Positions 34,389-42,744 of a stretch of DNA of 59,318 bases are shown piece by piece. The notes beneath the pieces were generated by a model. The model was not told where the DNA came from and searched no databases. It saw nothing but the letters and a program-made list of their open reading frames with translations. Location of the stretch: positions 1-59,318 of the forward strand of contig CANFWB010000006.1 in the NCBI GenBank assembly GCA_947450605.1. Direction: 5' to 3'. Every line of letters starts with the position of its first letter. The stretch's first letter is position 1. Made by a program: the position numbers and the translations under genes. The stretch comes from Burkholderiaceae bacterium (GTDB lineage Bacteria > Pseudomonadota > Gammaproteobacteria > Burkholderiales > Burkholderiaceae).

Positions 34389-34733
34389 TTAATGCAAGCT
34401 CTCGGCAATCTTTGTGCATACTGTTTGACACATCTCTACTGTTGCGTTGTCTGCAATAGAATAAAAAACAGTGGCTCCTACTTTGCGTCTCAATAAAATC
34501 CCCGCTTTGTGCAATGCGGCAAGATGACGTGATACATTAGCCTGGCTGGAGCCGCATAACTCAACAACCTCGGAAACAGACTTTTCACCGCTACAAACCG
34601 CATACATGATGCGTAGGCGCGATGGCTCGGATAGGACATTGAAATAAGCAGCGACACGAGCAAATACCTCTTCCATGGTGCCTGGAGAAAGGTTACTCAC
34701 TGCTTTTTTTACCTTTAATTTACTTTTCATCAT
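34389..34733 (-). CDS. ArsR/SmtB-family regulator of the sox array (SqrR/BigR-like)
   Basis: 114-residue winged-helix repressor. Recognition-helix region: SEPSRLRIMYAVCSGEKSVSEVVELCGSSQANVSRHLAALHKAGILLRRKVGATVFYSI (about 35-93). It lacks the alpha-3 metal motif ELCVCDL of arsenic sensors. Cysteines are at 47, 60, 102 and 106. One in helix 2 (Cys47) plus one near the C-terminus (102 or 106) recalls the dithiol pair of SqrR and BigR, which form a polysulfide bridge when sulfide or persulfide rises. It is first in the sox transcript and divergent from modB, so it probably controls both. Two ATG codons in a row; 34733 is used. Confidence 0.9.
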   Translation of the reverse strand: MMKSKLKVKKAVSNLSPGTMEEVFARVAAYFNVLSEPSRLRIMYAVCSGEKSVSEVVELCGSSQANVSRHLAALHKAGILLRRKVGATVFYSIADNATVEMCQTVCTKIAESLH

Positions 34734-34743
34734 AATTATTCAT

Positions 34744-34763
34744 ATATGCGTATATGTGCATAT
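34744..34763. promoter_or_regulatory. Inverted repeat in the arsR-modB intergenic region (candidate operator)
   Basis: ATATGC-N8-GCATAT with perfect 6-base arms, in the 99-base divergent region between the arsR start and the modB start. It is 11 bases upstream of arsR. The spacing between half-sites is compatible with a winged-helix dimer, and the position would allow autoregulation of arsR. The protein that binds it is not shown. Confidence 0.45.
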
Positions 34764-34832
34764 TTAATACGCAATCTTGAAATCTTTATATAGTGGGATA
34801 CCCTGACCATAAAGACAATACAATGAAAAATA

Positions 34833-35486
34833 ATGGATATTGATGCAATTTTTCTCTCTATAAAACTCGCTTTTTGGACTGTTGCCCTCATTCTTCCCTT
34901 CGGGATTTGGGTGGCGCACAGATTATTGAGCTTAGATAGAGCTCGCCCTTGGGTAGAGGCCTCATTAGCACTCCCCTTAGTGCTCCCTCCAACGGTACTG
35001 GGCTACTATTTTCTAGTGGGCTTTGGGGGTAAGAGTTTTTTTGGAATTCCTTTGGTTTTCTCATTCTTTGGAATTTTGATAGCTTCTTTAATTGTTAACT
35101 TGCCGTTTGCAATTCAACCCATACAAAGAGCGTTTGAAGCCATCAACCCAGAGATTCGTGAGGCAGCTCAAGTTAGCGGCTTAAGTAATTGGCAAATATT
35201 TAGATTGATTGAGCTTCCGCTAGCGTGGCGAGGCATTATTAGTGCAGGGGTACTAACCTTTGCGCATACCTTAGGTGAATTCGGCGTCGTTCTGATGGTT
35301 GGCGGCGCCATCCCTGGAGAAACAAAAACAGTTTCAATATCAATTTATGACAAGGTACAGAGCTTTGATACTGCAGGCGCTGGTTCACTCTCCTTGCTGC
35401 TGCTAGGCATCTCATTAGTGGCCATTGCAATTTCTTATGGACTCTTTGGACGTAATGTCCCCATAAGTCAAAGAGATAGATCGTAA
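34833..35486 (+). CDS. modB: Molybdate ABC transporter permease
   Basis: 217 residues with about five to six membrane helices. The ABC-permease EAA-type loop reads EAAQVSGLSNWQIFRLIELPLAWRGI, and the ModB start region has LALPLVLPPTVLGYYFLVGFG. It forms the channel of the molybdate importer with ModC. The stop overlaps the modC start (TAATG at 35484-35488). It is divergent from the arsR-sox unit. No periplasmic binding protein gene (modA) precedes it in the 99-base gap or elsewhere in the window. Confidence 0.92.
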   Translation: MDIDAIFLSIKLAFWTVALILPFGIWVAHRLLSLDRARPWVEASLALPLVLPPTVLGYYFLVGFGGKSFFGIPLVFSFFGILIASLIVNLPFAIQPIQRAFEAINPEIREAAQVSGLSNWQIFRLIELPLAWRGIISAGVLTFAHTLGEFGVVLMVGGAIPGETKTVSISIYDKVQSFDTAGAGSLSLLLLGISLVAIAISYGLFGRNVPISQRDRS

Positions 35487-36598
35487 TGCTCAAGGTTAAA
35501 TTAAGTCAAAATCTACCAATGCCCATCCAAATCAATCTGGAATGCATCCCGGGCGGATTACATGCACTCGTTGGACCTTCGGGAAGTGGAAAAACAACCG
35601 TATTAAGAACCATTGCCGGTCTTCGACAACCTAGCTCTGGAAAAATTGAGTGCGACTCAGAAATTTGGTTTGAGGGTGATGCTCTAAGAGGTATATCTAA
35701 ATCGCTTTCCGCAGCTCAACGCTCTTGTGGTTTTTTGTTCCAGCAATACGCCCTTTTTCCACATCTTTCAGCCATTGATAATGTCTGCATACCCCTCCAA
35801 AATTCAGGGCTCACTTCAACCGAGCGAAAATCAATTGCTGCAGATTGGTTGGATAGAATGGGGATTGCAGAATTGGTGGATCGCATGCCACATCAATTGT
35901 CTGGAGGGCAACAACAACGGGTTGCTCTAGCTAGGGCTTTAGCAAGAAAGCCAAAGATCTTGTTACTAGATGAGCCTTTTTCAGCCATCGATACACCAAC
36001 GAGACAAGGTCTTTATAAGACGCTTGCAGATCTACGAAAAGACTTAAATATTCCCATCCTGCTAGTCACCCATGACTTGAGAGAGGCGGATTTGCTGGCT
36101 GACTCCATCACCGTCATTGATAGGGGTATTGGATTGCAAACAGCAGCCCCACAAGTGTTGTTTCAAAAACCACGAAACGCTCGCGTCGCTGAACTGGTTG
36201 GTATTAGCAATATGTTCCACGGGGTATTCAATGCAGGTGCTCTTAGTTGGGATGGTTGCGTGCAATCTTTCAACGTTGCCGATAAGGGCAAGATTCCAGC
36301 TAACGTTCGGGTGGCGTGGGTGATACCTCAAAGCGGATTAAGTGTGCACACCTCACCATCTAATACGAGCGTGCCAGCAACAGTTGAAAAAATAAGTGGC
36401 TTAGGGCAAATTGCAGTGATTCAATTTAAAGTTCAAAACAGCATCAACTCAATTGAATGGGAAGCATCGAGCGCTGAAGTGAAAAGGCTTTGTTTGGAGT
36501 TTGGGGCTCAGATGCATATTGAGTTGGACGGACAGCAAATTCACATCATGCCCCTACGACCAATTAATGACCCCAGAAGATTTCAAGAGTCCACTTAA
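35486..36598 (+). CDS. modC: Molybdate ABC transporter ATP-binding protein
   Basis: 370 residues. Walker A GPSGSGKTTVL (about 32-42), Q-loop in FLFQQYALFPHLS, signature LSGGQQQRVALARAL and Walker B LLLDEPFSAID are all normal. The C-terminal part (about 270-350, STSVPATVEKISGLGQ onward) resembles the TOBE (molybdate-binding) domain. It energises ModB in uptake of molybdate for the molybdenum cofactor, which SoxC needs. The gene overlaps modB by one base. It is convergent with the methyltransferase gene with a gap of 6 bases. Confidence 0.92.
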   Translation: MLKVKLSQNLPMPIQINLECIPGGLHALVGPSGSGKTTVLRTIAGLRQPSSGKIECDSEIWFEGDALRGISKSLSAAQRSCGFLFQQYALFPHLSAIDNVCIPLQNSGLTSTERKSIAADWLDRMGIAELVDRMPHQLSGGQQQRVALARALARKPKILLLDEPFSAIDTPTRQGLYKTLADLRKDLNIPILLVTHDLREADLLADSITVIDRGIGLQTAAPQVLFQKPRNARVAELVGISNMFHGVFNAGALSWDGCVQSFNVADKGKIPANVRVAWVIPQSGLSVHTSPSNTSVPATVEKISGLGQIAVIQFKVQNSINSIEWEASSAEVKRLCLEFGAQMHIELDGQQIHIMPLRPINDPRRFQEST

Positions 36599-36604
36599 AA
36601 GGTA

Positions 36605-37222
36605 TTACTTTCTCGCTGTCAAGCCAAGTAAAGCGGACATACCAGCGTGTCTAACGCCCTCGGATAAGTCCTTCTCGTAAGAACGCAGATCCAGAATCTC
36701 AAATCCTTTAGCAAGATCATGAATTATTTCTTCTGTATAGAGATGATCTATCAACGATGGCCCACCAGTTTTGTATTCCAATTGTTTGGGCGTATAGCCC
36801 TGCAAGATAAAGATGCCACCAGGCTTTAGGGCTTGATGCACTTGATGGAAAATCCTTGAACGCATTGCTGGATCTGCAAACTGAATAAAGATCCCAATCA
36901 CTGCGTCATATGAATTGGATTGCCAATCAAACCCATCGGTATCGCAAAGAGAGTGCTGAATGCTTACTTGATTATCCGCTGCAAATTTTTTCGCCTTAGC
37001 GAGCGCAATATCTGAAACATCGAAAGCTGTAACTCGCATCCCCTGCTTTGCAAGCCAGACGCCGTTACGCCCCTCCCCATCAGCAATACAAAGGATCGAG
37101 TTTCCCAGCTCTAAATATCGATTTGATTGCTCAACCAGATACTCGTTTGGCGCTTTGCCAAAGATAAATTCCTCTTTATCAAAACGTTCATTCCAGAACT
37201 GGGTTGCGTCACTAAATCCCAT
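36605..37222 (-). CDS. Class I SAM-dependent methyltransferase
   Basis: 205 residues with the Rossmann methyltransferase pattern. The SAM motif I is ILCIADGEGRNGVWLAKQG (near 43-61), followed by VTAFDVSD (motif post I), SYDAVIGIFIQF and LKPGGIFILQGYTPKQL. The overall plan resembles TehB-type enzymes. The substrate is unknown. It abuts metZ (37223), its neighbour upstream on the same strand, so it ends the long biosynthetic transcription unit. Confidence 0.82.
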   Translation of the reverse strand: MGFSDATQFWNERFDKEEFIFGKAPNEYLVEQSNRYLELGNSILCIADGEGRNGVWLAKQGMRVTAFDVSDIALAKAKKFAADNQVSIQHSLCDTDGFDWQSNSYDAVIGIFIQFADPAMRSRIFHQVHQALKPGGIFILQGYTPKQLEYKTGGPSLIDHLYTEEIIHDLAKGFEILDLRSYEKDLSEGVRHAGMSALLGLTARK

Positions 37223-38431
37223 TTACTTTTTCAGCCCACCAATAAGATCATTCTTTAGGTCGACAACACTCTCAAGGCCAACAGCAATACGAACTAAGCC
37301 ATCAGTAATGCCAGCAGCTTTACGAGCTTCCGGACTTACTCGGCAATGCGTAGTTGTTGCTGGATGGGTAATGGTGGTACGAGTGTCACCAAGGTTTGCT
37401 GTAATGGAGCAAAGCTTAGTTTGATTAATGAGCTTAAACGCAGCCCGCTTTCCACCCTTCAGCGTGAAGGAAAGAATGGCGCCACCCGCTTTTTGCTGTC
37501 GCTTAGCCAGCGTATGCTGCGGATGAGACTTTAGGCCGGGATGATAAACGCGCTCAACACCAGCTTGTTTTTCTAACCACTGCGCAATAGCCAAAGCATT
37601 TGCACTTTGTTGCTTCATACGTAGCTCTAGAGTCTCTAAACCCTTTAGAAATACCCAGGCATTAAACGCTGAAAGTGTTGGGCCAGCCGTTCTCACATAG
37701 GGAAATACTTTACCCATAATGAAATCATTGCTACCCACAATTGCACCACCAACAACGCGGCCTTGACCATCAAGATACTTAGTGGCTGAATGAATTACCA
37801 CGTCAGCGCCTAATGCTAGAGGCCTTTGAAGTGCTGGGGTGCAAAAGCAGTTATCCACTGCAAAAAGCGCTTTAGCTTTCTTCGCAATTTTAGAAATCGC
37901 TCTGATATCTGCAATCTCAGTCAAAGGGTTGGATGGTGTTTCTAAATAAAACAGTTTAGTGTTCTCTTGGACAGCATCTTGCCAAGCCTTGGTATTGGAC
38001 AAATCTACATAGGTAGTGGTGATGCCAAAGCGTCCAAGGATATTGCTAAATAGTTGGATCGTTGCTCCAAAAACAGAGCGAGAGCAGACCACATGGTCAC
38101 CCGCCTGTAGATGAGACATTGCCATTGTCAAAATTGCAGCCATTCCAGAGGAAGTGGCTATGCAAGCCTCACCACCCTCTAAGGCAGCTAATCGATCTTG
38201 AAACATGCTGACCGTAGGGTTGGTAAAGCGGGAATAAATGAAACCTTGATCAGCATGAGCAAAGCCGTCAGCTGCTAGTTCTGCGCTATCAAAGCAAAAA
38301 CTGGAGGTCAGAAACATAGCCTCTGAGTGCTCTTGGTATTCAGCGGTACGACGTGTGCCAGCACGAACCGCTAGGGTTTCAAGTGCAAGCTTTGAGAAAT
38401 CAGGTTTTTTGCGTGTAGTTGTACTCTTCAT
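37223..38431 (-). CDS. metZ: O-succinylhomoserine sulfhydrylase
   Basis: 402-residue PLP enzyme of the Cys/Met-metabolism family. It makes homocysteine directly from O-succinylhomoserine and sulfide. The PLP lysine lies in HSATKYLDGQGRVVGGAIVG, the phosphate and substrate loops in FTNPTVSMFQDRLAALEGGE and SSGMAAI, and the C-terminal part shows SFTLKGG and GDTRTTITHPATTTH. It is a direct consumer of sulfide a few kilobases from the sox array. It follows purF after 69 bases, as in many Burkholderiales. No SAM riboswitch is seen upstream. Confidence 0.93.
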   Translation of the reverse strand: MKSTTTRKKPDFSKLALETLAVRAGTRRTAEYQEHSEAMFLTSSFCFDSAELAADGFAHADQGFIYSRFTNPTVSMFQDRLAALEGGEACIATSSGMAAILTMAMSHLQAGDHVVCSRSVFGATIQLFSNILGRFGITTTYVDLSNTKAWQDAVQENTKLFYLETPSNPLTEIADIRAISKIAKKAKALFAVDNCFCTPALQRPLALGADVVIHSATKYLDGQGRVVGGAIVGSNDFIMGKVFPYVRTAGPTLSAFNAWVFLKGLETLELRMKQQSANALAIAQWLEKQAGVERVYHPGLKSHPQHTLAKRQQKAGGAILSFTLKGGKRAAFKLINQTKLCSITANLGDTRTTITHPATTTHCRVSPEARKAAGITDGLVRIAVGLESVVDLKNDLIGGLKK

Positions 38432-38462
38432 ACCGCTATTTTGACACCGAATTACAGAATTG

Positions 38463-38484
38463 CCTCAGACAGCGATATCTGAGG
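38463..38484. repeat. Hairpin between purF and metZ
   Basis: Seven-base perfect inverted repeat CCTCAGA-N8-TCTGAGG in the 69-base gap. Neither side has a T-run, so it is not a standard terminator. It may be an mRNA processing or stabilising element between purF and metZ. Confidence 0.4.
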
Positions 38485-38500
38485 AACCCTATCGTTGTTT

Positions 38501-40039
38501 TTAGTCTTCGGTAGCCAAATGCAGGTGAAGCTGCGAGCGGGCAAAGTCACTTGAATCACGCTGACGATCTGCCTTTGCCTCTGAGGTATTGCGGGCAGCC
38601 TCTAATGCGTCCAAGTAGGATTCATTAATATCACCCGTGATGTAGTGGCCATCAAAACAGGATGCTTCAAAATGCTGGATATCTGGATTGATATCTTTTA
38701 CAGCTTGCTTCATATCCTCGACACTTTGATAAATAAGCTGGTCTGCACCAATCATCTTATTGATCTCTTCATCGGTACGGCCGTAAGCAACCAATTCACT
38801 ACGCGTTGGCATATCAATGCCGTACACATTCGGGAAGCGAACAGGTGGAGCCGCTGAGGCAAAAATGACCTTTTTAGCGCCAGACTCCCGAGCCATCTGC
38901 ACAATTTCAAATGAGGTTGTGCCACGCACAATGGAGTCATCCACAATCAATACCGTCTTATCTTTAAACTCAATACGCATTGCATTGAGTTTTTGACGAA
39001 CAGACTTCTTACGTACTGCCTGACCTGGCATGATGAAGGTTCTACCGATATACCGGTTTTTAAAGAAGCCTTCACGATAATCAACGCCCAAACGTTTCGC
39101 TACCTGCATTGCTGCTGGGCGACTAGAGTCTGGAATGGGCATGACTACATCAATCTCGCCAGGAATGGTTTCTTTGCGAATTTTTTCGGCTAGGTAGTCA
39201 CCCATACGCATCCGTACGTTGTACACCGTCACGCCATCAATTGTGGAATCTGGGCGAGCCATGTAAACATATTCAAAAATACAAGGTGTCAAAACGGCAT
39301 CTGGCACACATTGACGTGAGTAGAAGTTGCCATCCAAATCAATATAGATTGCTTCTCCAGGATTCACATCACGCACAAAAGTAAAGCCAAGGCCATCAAG
39401 AGCTACGGACTCGGAGGCAATCATCCACTCTGGACCTTTTGGTGTGTCGATCCGCCCAATACATAAAGGACGAATTCCAAATGGGTCGCGGAATGCCAAT
39501 AAGCCGTAGCCAGCAATTAATGAAACAACAGCGTACGAACCTTTAACGCGCTTCGTTACTTGAGTAACAGCATTAAACATCGCGCCTTCATCCAAGGCGG
39601 CGCTATTGGTTTCTTTTTGCAACTCATCAGCCAATACATTGAGCAGGACCTCAGTATCAGAACTGGTATTGATGTGACGACGATCACGGTACGCCATTTC
39701 TACACGCAGACTAGCCGCATTAGTAAGGTTACCGTTATGCGCCAGAATAATTCCGTAAGGAGCGCTGACGTAAAACGGCTGAGCCTCTTCTTCGCTGCTT
39801 GCAGAGCCAGCGGTTGGATAACGAACCTGACCAATGCCAGCGCTACCTAACAAGCTGCGCATATTACGCGTTCTAAATACATCCCGCACCAAACCATTGG
39901 CTTTGTGCATCGTGAATGAGTTGCCATTCATGGTTGCCATACCAGCAGCATCTTGACCGCGATGCTGCAAGAGCAATAACGCGTCATATATCAGTTGATT
40001 AACTGGGGAGTGGGAAACTGTTCCAACGACGCCGCACAT
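38501..40039 (-). CDS. purF: Amidophosphoribosyltransferase
   Basis: 512 residues. It makes 5-phosphoribosylamine from PRPP and glutamine, the first step of purine synthesis. The N-terminal glutaminase has its nucleophile Cys2 directly after Met1 (MCGVVGTV), with no propeptide, and LLLQHRGQDAAGMAT. The synthase half has MPIPDSSRPAAMQVA, FFKNRYIGRTF and the PRPP loop TVLIVDDSIVRGTTS. It follows cvpA after 4 bases, the classic cvpA-purF pair. Confidence 0.97.
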   Translation of the reverse strand: MCGVVGTVSHSPVNQLIYDALLLLQHRGQDAAGMATMNGNSFTMHKANGLVRDVFRTRNMRSLLGSAGIGQVRYPTAGSASSEEEAQPFYVSAPYGIILAHNGNLTNAASLRVEMAYRDRRHINTSSDTEVLLNVLADELQKETNSAALDEGAMFNAVTQVTKRVKGSYAVVSLIAGYGLLAFRDPFGIRPLCIGRIDTPKGPEWMIASESVALDGLGFTFVRDVNPGEAIYIDLDGNFYSRQCVPDAVLTPCIFEYVYMARPDSTIDGVTVYNVRMRMGDYLAEKIRKETIPGEIDVVMPIPDSSRPAAMQVAKRLGVDYREGFFKNRYIGRTFIMPGQAVRKKSVRQKLNAMRIEFKDKTVLIVDDSIVRGTTSFEIVQMARESGAKKVIFASAAPPVRFPNVYGIDMPTRSELVAYGRTDEEINKMIGADQLIYQSVEDMKQAVKDINPDIQHFEASCFDGHYITGDINESYLDALEAARNTSEAKADRQRDSSDFARSQLHLHLATED

Positions 40040-40043
40040 AAGC

Positions 40044-40610
40044 CTAGATCCCTATTGTTAATGAAGGTGTTACGTTGGGTGTAATTTTAGGCATTGCATC
40101 ACCTAATTGTTTTGCCCAATCAGCTGGTAACCAGCTTTTAATTAAACCTGTAGCCATATCGACTGCAGGTCGTGTGATTGCTTTCTGCCAAGCTACGCTC
40201 TGAGGAATCGGAGTCAATGCAGCCAGGGTAGCGATCACTACTACCACCAAAGCACCGCGAGCTAAACCAAAAACAAGACCTAGAAAACGGTCTGTCATAC
40301 TCAAGCCTGCAGACAAAATAATTTTTTGAATGACGTTACCGATCAACCCACAAATAATCAAGGTCAAGATAAACAGGATGAGAAAGCTCACACCTAAACT
40401 CAAAAGCTCATCCATATGAAAGGTTGATAGCCATTCCGTGGATAGATAGTTGGTGTAGTGATAAGCAACCCAAGAAGCAACAAACCAAGAGGCTAGTGCT
40501 AATACTTCTTTAAATAAGCCCCGAGAAATGCCGACTAAAGCAGATACCAGCAACACTACTAGAGTGAAGTAATCTACCGTAGTGAATTTCAAGGTGGATA
40601 AAAATTCCAT
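40044..40610 (-). CDS. cvpA: CvpA family membrane protein
   Basis: 188 residues with four membrane helices. Typical family start FTTVDYFTLVVLLVSALVGISRGLFKEVLALASWFVASWVAY; the third block is LSMTDRFLGLVFGLARGALVVVV. CvpA is an inner-membrane protein of unclear molecular function, tied to colicin V production and envelope stress tolerance in E. coli. It overlaps the stop of the SPOR gene by one base (TAATG type) and precedes purF by 4 bases. Confidence 0.92.
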   Translation of the reverse strand: MEFLSTLKFTTVDYFTLVVLLVSALVGISRGLFKEVLALASWFVASWVAYHYTNYLSTEWLSTFHMDELLSLGVSFLILFILTLIICGLIGNVIQKIILSAGLSMTDRFLGLVFGLARGALVVVVIATLAALTPIPQSVAWQKAITRPAVDMATGLIKSWLPADWAKQLGDAMPKITPNVTPSLTIGI

Positions 40611-41410
40611 TAAGGGGCTCCAACCTCAACAAGTCTTGGAGATAAGCCCATGGCTTTCACTTTTTTCTCAGCCGCTTCAGCCGCATCCTTGTCCGCAAAT
40701 GGCCCTGCTCTTAATACATACAGTTTGACACCATCAGCGCCGGTTTTATTCAGGACGTAGTTCGGAATCTTTTGATCCTTCATTTTAGTGATCCAACCTT
40801 TAGCTCGATCTTCTGATGCAAAGGCGCCAATCTGAATAACGTACTTGCCGGGGCCTGCTTTTTTCGGCAGTTCCTCTGCTTTTGTTTTTCCGTTAGAGCT
40901 TGGGCTGACAACAAGCTCTTCTCCAGCAGCTAAACCTATAGCGTTTGCTTTATTGACTGGTGGCGCAGATTTAGCATCAACCTTGGCCTCAGGCTTAGGC
41001 TCGGGAGCTGGGGTGACAACATTTTCTTTTACTGGAACAGCATCTTTTTGGTTGGCTGGTGTCTCCAGTAGTGACTTAGCCTTCTCATCCATAGTAGGCA
41101 TGGCCGCATTAGGTGCCGGAAGGCTAGTGACAATGTTCACGGCAATATCGTTATTCACAGATTTTGGCTTGTTATCCAAGATGCGCGGGAGCCCTACTAC
41201 AGCGATTAAAACTAATACGCCCGCGCCGATCAGGCGGTGGCGAGCACGCTGCTGCTCTGGATCTTCGGTTAGAGCAAGCTCTTCGTTTTCTTGAGCGCGC
41301 TGGAAACTACGGGGGGCTAATTTATTGATGGTACGGCGACCCCTTACCGAACCTCGATCAAGGTCTTCAGTCTCAGAGTTTCGCTTAAAAAGCTTAGGTA
41401 AACGAATCAT
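40610..41410 (-). CDS. SPOR-domain cell-division-type protein (DedD/FtsN-like)
   Basis: 266 residues. A basic cytoplasmic N-terminus (about 1-55) leads into one membrane helix (about 58-76, LIGAGVLVLIAVVGLPRIL). A periplasmic Pro/Ala/Lys-rich linker follows, and then a C-terminal SPOR domain (about 187-263) with KYVIQIGAFASEDRAKGWITKMK and VLRAGPFADKDAAEAAEKKVK. SPOR domains bind denuded glycan strands at the septum. The position between folC and cvpA is where E. coli has dedD. It overlaps the cvpA start. Confidence 0.9.
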   Translation of the reverse strand: MIRLPKLFKRNSETEDLDRGSVRGRRTINKLAPRSFQRAQENEELALTEDPEQQRARHRLIGAGVLVLIAVVGLPRILDNKPKSVNNDIAVNIVTSLPAPNAAMPTMDEKAKSLLETPANQKDAVPVKENVVTPAPEPKPEAKVDAKSAPPVNKANAIGLAAGEELVVSPSSNGKTKAEELPKKAGPGKYVIQIGAFASEDRAKGWITKMKDQKIPNYVLNKTGADGVKLYVLRAGPFADKDAAEAAEKKVKAMGLSPRLVEVGAP

Positions 41411-41413
41411 GGA

Positions 41414-42739
41414 TCAATGCGCCTGGTTGTTTCGATATGCCATTACGCCGGCAACGGTATAGAAGGATCCGAAGATGACAATTCTATCACCCTCACCCGC
41501 TTTAGAAAGCGCTTTTTGGTAGGCTGCAGCAGGATCTGAAAAGCATTCAATACCACCATCCTCACCATTTTTGACAGCTACGCCCAGCTCCTCAAGCCGC
41601 TCAGATATGACTTTGGCACTGGCTGCCCGTGGAGTGGGTAAATCCGTACAAAACCAGAAATCCACACTGTTTAGCAGGGGTCTCAGTACGCCCGCGATAT
41701 CTTTATCAGCCATAGCACCAAAAACAGCATAGGTATAGGGGTGATAGCCCATCTTATCCAGACCCTGACCAAGGGTGGCGGCAGCATGTGGATTGTGGGC
41801 TACATCCAAAACTACAGTCGGCTGCCCTGGAAGTACCTGAAAACGACCCGGGAGCTCAACCAAAGCAAATCCATTGCGAATATCTTGTGCGCTCACAGGC
41901 AAGCGCTGATGGAGCGCCATCAATGCAGCAATCACTGCCGAAGCATTGAGGATCTGATTAGCGCCACGCAAGGCAGGATAGCCTAGCCCACTAAAGCGTT
42001 TCTGACGCCCAGCCCAACCCCACTGTTGTTTATCACCCTGGAAATTATAGTCACGACCTTGCAGCCATAGATCACAGCCCAGCTTTTCGGCGTGATCGAT
42101 TAAAGATTGTGGCGGCACAGGATCACCACAAACCGCAATACCGCCAGCGCGAAAAATGCCTGCTTTTTCAAAGCCAATAGCCTCACGAGTGCCACCCAAA
42201 AAATCCGCGTGGTCAATATCAATGCTAGTCACAATAGCGCAATCAGCATCAACAATATTGACGGCATCCAAACGACCACCCATGCCAACCTCTAGCACTA
42301 CAGCATCTAAGTTCGCCTTTGAAAACAGATGCATGATTGCCAGCGTTGTGAATTCAAAATATGTCAGGGTTGGTGCATTGACCAAGCTGACTCGAGCCTT
42401 TTCTACAGCAGCGAAATGCTCAAGCAATAGATCATCATTCACTTCCTCACCATTCACGCGAGCACGCTCGTTAAAGGTCAGCAAATGCGGTGACATATGG
42501 CAGCCAACTTTATAGCCCGATGCCAGCAAAATACTTTCAAGATAGGCACAGGTTGAACCTTTGCCGTTGGTGCCGGCAACTGTAATGACAGGACAATCAA
42601 ATTGCAGGTCTAAGGCATCTTTGACGCGGTTGATGCGGTCAAGACCCATATCAATGCCGACAGGGTGAGCGGTTTCGAGGTGACTAAGCCAGGCCGTGAG
42701 GCTAGAAAAAAGAATGGGGGCTAGGTGTGCGGTAATCAA
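41414..42739 (-). CDS. folC: Folylpolyglutamate synthase / dihydrofolate synthase
   Basis: 441 residues with a TTG start at 42739, 5 bases after accD. It adds glutamate to dihydropteroate and to folates. The Mur-ligase P-loop is VAGTNGKGSTCAYLESIL, and further motifs are FTTLAIMHLF, DAVVLEVGMGGRLDAVN, IDIDHADFLG and LDVAHNPHAA. It lies in the conserved accD-folC-dedD-cvpA-purF order. The SPOR gene follows after 3 bases. Confidence 0.95.
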   Translation of the reverse strand: MITAHLAPILFSSLTAWLSHLETAHPVGIDMGLDRINRVKDALDLQFDCPVITVAGTNGKGSTCAYLESILLASGYKVGCHMSPHLLTFNERARVNGEEVNDDLLLEHFAAVEKARVSLVNAPTLTYFEFTTLAIMHLFSKANLDAVVLEVGMGGRLDAVNIVDADCAIVTSIDIDHADFLGGTREAIGFEKAGIFRAGGIAVCGDPVPPQSLIDHAEKLGCDLWLQGRDYNFQGDKQQWGWAGRQKRFSGLGYPALRGANQILNASAVIAALMALHQRLPVSAQDIRNGFALVELPGRFQVLPGQPTVVLDVAHNPHAAATLGQGLDKMGYHPYTYAVFGAMADKDIAGVLRPLLNSVDFWFCTDLPTPRAASAKVISERLEELGVAVKNGEDGGIECFSDPAAAYQKALSKAGEGDRIVIFGSFYTVAGVMAYRNNQAH

Positions 42740-42744
42740 GCGCT

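Noticed and set aside
38432..38500. SAM or SAH riboswitch before metZ
   Set aside because: The gap is too short and holds only a simple 7-bp hairpin.
40845..41294. 149-codon plus-strand open frame
   Set aside because: It is antisense to the SPOR gene, whose Lys/Ala/Pro-rich codons leave the other strand open. No ribosome-binding site or family match.
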